A DNA stretch of 5,309 nt, taken from assembly GCA_019348265.1 (NCBI GenBank), contig JAHWJV010000266.1, forward strand, positions 1-5,309. The letters are read 5' to 3'. Position 1 is the stretch's first letter; every line of letters begins with the position of its first letter. The notes beneath the pieces were generated by a model that did not search any database, had not been told where the DNA came from, and was given only the letters and a program-made list of their open reading frames with translations. A program made the position numbers and the translations under genes. This document shows positions 3,601 through 5,309 of the stretch, in pieces. The stretch is from Gemmatimonadota bacterium. GTDB taxonomy: Bacteria; Gemmatimonadota; Gemmatimonadetes; Longimicrobiales; Longimicrobiaceae.

Positions 3601-5309
3601 GACGCTGTCGCCCTCACCGTCTTTCTTCAGGCGGATGCGGACGCGTGTACCCACGCCGCTCTCGGATTCCGCGGTGGCCTCCCCGCCCCACGATTCGACG
3701 AGACGGCGGACGATGGCGAGCCCCAGCCCGGTGCCGCTGGTGCGAGTCGAGAAGTGCGGCTCGAAGATTCGCGGGAGCAGATCCGACGGAATTCCTTCAC
3801 CCGTGTCGGCGACGGTGATGTCGACCCAGCCGGGCTCAGCGGTGGAGACCTCCACCCGGATCTCACCTCCGCTATCGACCGCGTCCCGCGCGTTCTCGAG
3901 GAGGTTCACCAGCACCTCCTTCAGCTCACCCATCCGGCCAACGGCTCGCACGCCGTCGAGCCCGTCGATGTGGGAGCTGAAGCGAATGCCTTCGCCACCG
4001 CCGCGATACAGGGCGAGCGTGTCTTGGACCGCACGGGCGACATCGACGCTCTCCAGCTCGGACGCGGCGGCGGGCGGAGTGCCGAAGCGCGAGAAGGCGC
4101 GTGCGATCTCGCTCAGCCGATCGATCTCCTCCAGGATCGCGTCCACGTTCCGGTCCAGGATCTCCCGGTAGTCCGCCCGACCGTCGAGATAGGCCCGCCG
4201 GAGGTGTTGCACCGCGAGCTTGATCGGCGTGAGCGGGTTCTTGATCTCATGTGCCACCTGCCGCGCCATCTCGCCCCAGGCGAGGACGCGCGTGGTTCTG
4301 ATCTCGGCGGTCACGTCCTCCAGGGCGACCACGGTACCGGAAGGGGTGAGGCGGCGGAGCCTGAGTCGTACGATCCGGCCGTCCATCTGGATCTCCCGTC
4401 CGGCCTCCGCTTCGTTCGACGCGCGGAACTCGCGGACCGCGTCGGCCACCGCGGCGAGCAGCGCGTTCGAGCGCGGGAGTGTCGCATCGGAATCGAGGTT
4501 GGTGCCGAGAATTTCGGCCGCGCGAGGGTTGACGAGCTCCAGCCGCCCGTCGCCGTCGAGCGCGAGAACGCCGGTCGCCGCCTCGGCGACGATCGTCTCC
4601 GTACGTCGGGTCTCCTGCTCGAGCGCGGTGCGCGCGCGGCCGAGCCGGCGGGCCATGCGGTTGAACGAGCGGTACACGGTGCCGAACTCGTCGTGGCGCT
4701 CCTCGGTGAGCTGCACGGCCAGGTTTCCGCCGCCGATCGCCGCTGCCGCGCGACTGAGCTGCTCGATGGGGCGAGTCAGCGCGCTGCCCACGACAAGCGA
4801 GAGGACCACCGACAGTCCGCCGCCGAGGAGCATCATCAGCAGCGCGATATCGCGGAATTCCGTCTCGCGGCGCCTGATCTCGCCTTCGGCGAGGGGGACC
4901 GGCGCGGCGAAGACGGAAGTCTCGTTGAAGCGGCGATAGCCGACCACGTAGTCGTTCGGCCCGAGTCGCCGGATCTCCCAGTCTTCGAGTTCCTCCCCTC
5001 CGCGAAAGGTCAGGTAGACCTGGGGTGGGAGCCAACTGTCGAAGAGCCCGAGGGCGAGCACCTCCGGCGCGGCGGCGTTCGCGAGCGCACCGTTTCGATA
5101 AACGAGCAGGTCCGTTCCCACCTCGGCGCCGAGCCGCGCCAGGTCTCGAGCCAGCTCCAGCCAACGAAGATCTGGATCGCCTGCGGCCCAGTGGAGCGCG
5201 GCTTCCAGCATGTGCATCTGCGGATTGGCCCGAAGCAGAGGCCCCTTGAACTCGCGAAAGCCGCCGCCCGGGTGGGCCTGCGCGATCAGAGCCTCCAGCA
5301 GCTTAAGGC
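3592..5309 (-). CDS. NtrY-like membrane sensor histidine kinase (HAMP-PAS-HisKA-HATPase), 5' end outside window
   Basis: This sensor kinase autophosphorylates on a histidine and passes phosphate to a response regulator not seen here. The frame is open to the window edge: 571 codons are visible, 541 of them from the first ATG at 5217. Numbering from that ATG, residues 30-123 are an extracytoplasmic sensor-like region (GTDLLVYRNG, LPPQVYL, DYVVGYRRF), 124-147 a membrane helix and about 148-200 HAMP. A PAS-like domain follows (VLALDGDGRLELVNPRAAEI, from 217). The HisKA box is VAHEIKNPLTPIKLA with H323, a typical NtrY/NtrB form. The ATPase shows N-box NLLENARDAV (438-447), G1 DTGEGIP (471-477), F-box IFEPHFSTR and G2 GTGLGLAI (495-502), all intact, so the catalytic half should be active. 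Oddly, no first membrane helix precedes the sensor region, and the upstream residues look like part of an AGE-family enzyme. The true start is unknown; ATG 5217 is unlikely, since the similarity extends across it. Confidence 0.92.
   Translation of the reverse strand, partial: LKLLEALIAQAHPGGGFREFKGPLLRANPQMHMLEAALHWAAGDPDLRWLELARDLARLGAEVGTDLLVYRNGALANAAAPEVLALGLFDSWLPPQVYLTFRGGEELEDWEIRRLGPNDYVVGYRRFNETSVFAAPVPLAEGEIRRRETEFRDIALLMMLLGGGLSVVLSLVVGSALTRPIEQLSRAAAAIGGGNLAVQLTEERHDEFGTVYRSFNRMARRLGRARTALEQETRRTETIVAEAATGVLALDGDGRLELVNPRAAEILGTNLDSDATLPRSNALLAAVADAVREFRASNEAEAGREIQMDGRIVRLRLRRLTPSGTVVALEDVTAEIRTTRVLAWGEMARQVAHEIKNPLTPIKLAVQHLRRAYLDGRADYREILDRNVDAILEEIDRLSEIARAFSRFGTPPAAASELESVDVARAVQDTLALYRGGGEGIRFSSHIDGLDGVRAVGRMGELKEVLVNLLENARDAVDSGGEIRVEVSTAEPGWVDITVADTGEGIPSDLLPRIFEPHFSTRTSGTGLGLAIVRRLVESWGGEATAESESGVGTRVRIRLKKDGEGDSVGT
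5131..5309 (-). other. AGE-family epimerase/isomerase-like segment in frame with the kinase
   Basis: In the kinase frame the last 179 bases encode residues that read as a piece of an N-acylglucosamine 2-epimerase/mannose isomerase-type (alpha/alpha)6 barrel. Visible are LLEALIAQ, then GGGFREF, then LLRANPQMHMLEAALHWAA, then LRWLELARDLARL. AGE enzymes typically have a GGF/GGW turn followed by a motif close to RQNPHMHLLEA and a following helix with WL..A..LA.L. No hydrophobic helix is present. This may be a genuine domain fusion, the remnant of a recombination, or a chimeric join in an assembly. It is called from memory of family motifs and not from a search, and helix-rich sensor regions could mimic part of it. 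Confidence 0.45.

Noticed and set aside
4220..4939. Plus-strand frame of 239 codons opposite the kinase
   Set aside because: Antisense to clearly coding kinase sequence; Ser/Arg-rich composition expected of a shadow.
4247..5164. Long minus-strand frame (305 codons) overlapping the kinase
   Set aside because: Shadow of the kinase in another frame, dominated by Arg, Gly, Ala and Pro, with no domain.
1..5309. CRISPR arrays, tRNA/rRNA genes, insertion sequences
   Set aside because: No regularly spaced repeats, no tRNA-like cloverleaf noticed, and no transposase or terminal inverted repeats seen on either strand.

Overview
The window is a high-GC bacterial segment in which every supported gene lies on the minus strand, so transcription reads from right to left. 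The GC-biased third codon positions, the NtrY-like sensor kinase and the general gene style would fit a Gemmatimonadota-like or other environmental high-GC phylum. This is only an impression, because no marker gene is present.

Right part (3592-5309): a membrane sensor histidine kinase with sensor domain, one membrane segment, HAMP, PAS, HisKA and HATPase. Its reading frame stays open to the window edge. Instead of a first membrane helix, the edge portion reads like a piece of an N-acylglucosamine 2-epimerase/mannose isomerase (AGE) family enzyme. This is either an unusual fusion or a chimeric join.

Middle part (3117-3591, about 475 bases): no large gene. It holds a possible small Gly/Ser-rich disordered protein, a strong GC hairpin that folds better in minus-strand RNA, a near-consensus promoter (TTGACA, 17 bases, TATGCT), an AT-rich imperfect dyad that could be an operator, and a Shine-Dalgarno sequence that places the start of the next gene at a TTG.

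Left part (1-3116): a compact metal-uptake ABC operon of the TroABCD/SitABCD/YtgABCD type. The order is a substrate-binding lipoprotein with a His-His-His-Asp metal site, an ATPase, a first permease, and the N-terminal part of a second permease cut by the window edge. Gaps between genes are 10, 1 and 1 bases. The first permease carries about 85 extra C-terminal residues that look like a His-rich winged-helix domain. This recalls chlamydial YtgCR, in which a permease is fused to the repressor of its own operon. The lipoprotein would capture Zn, Mn or Fe outside the membrane, the two permeases would form the channel and the ATPase would drive import. The fused domain is a candidate metal-responsive regulator acting on the promoter and dyad upstream.

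The two most interesting observations are the permease with a winged-helix tail and the AGE-like/kinase junction at the right edge.
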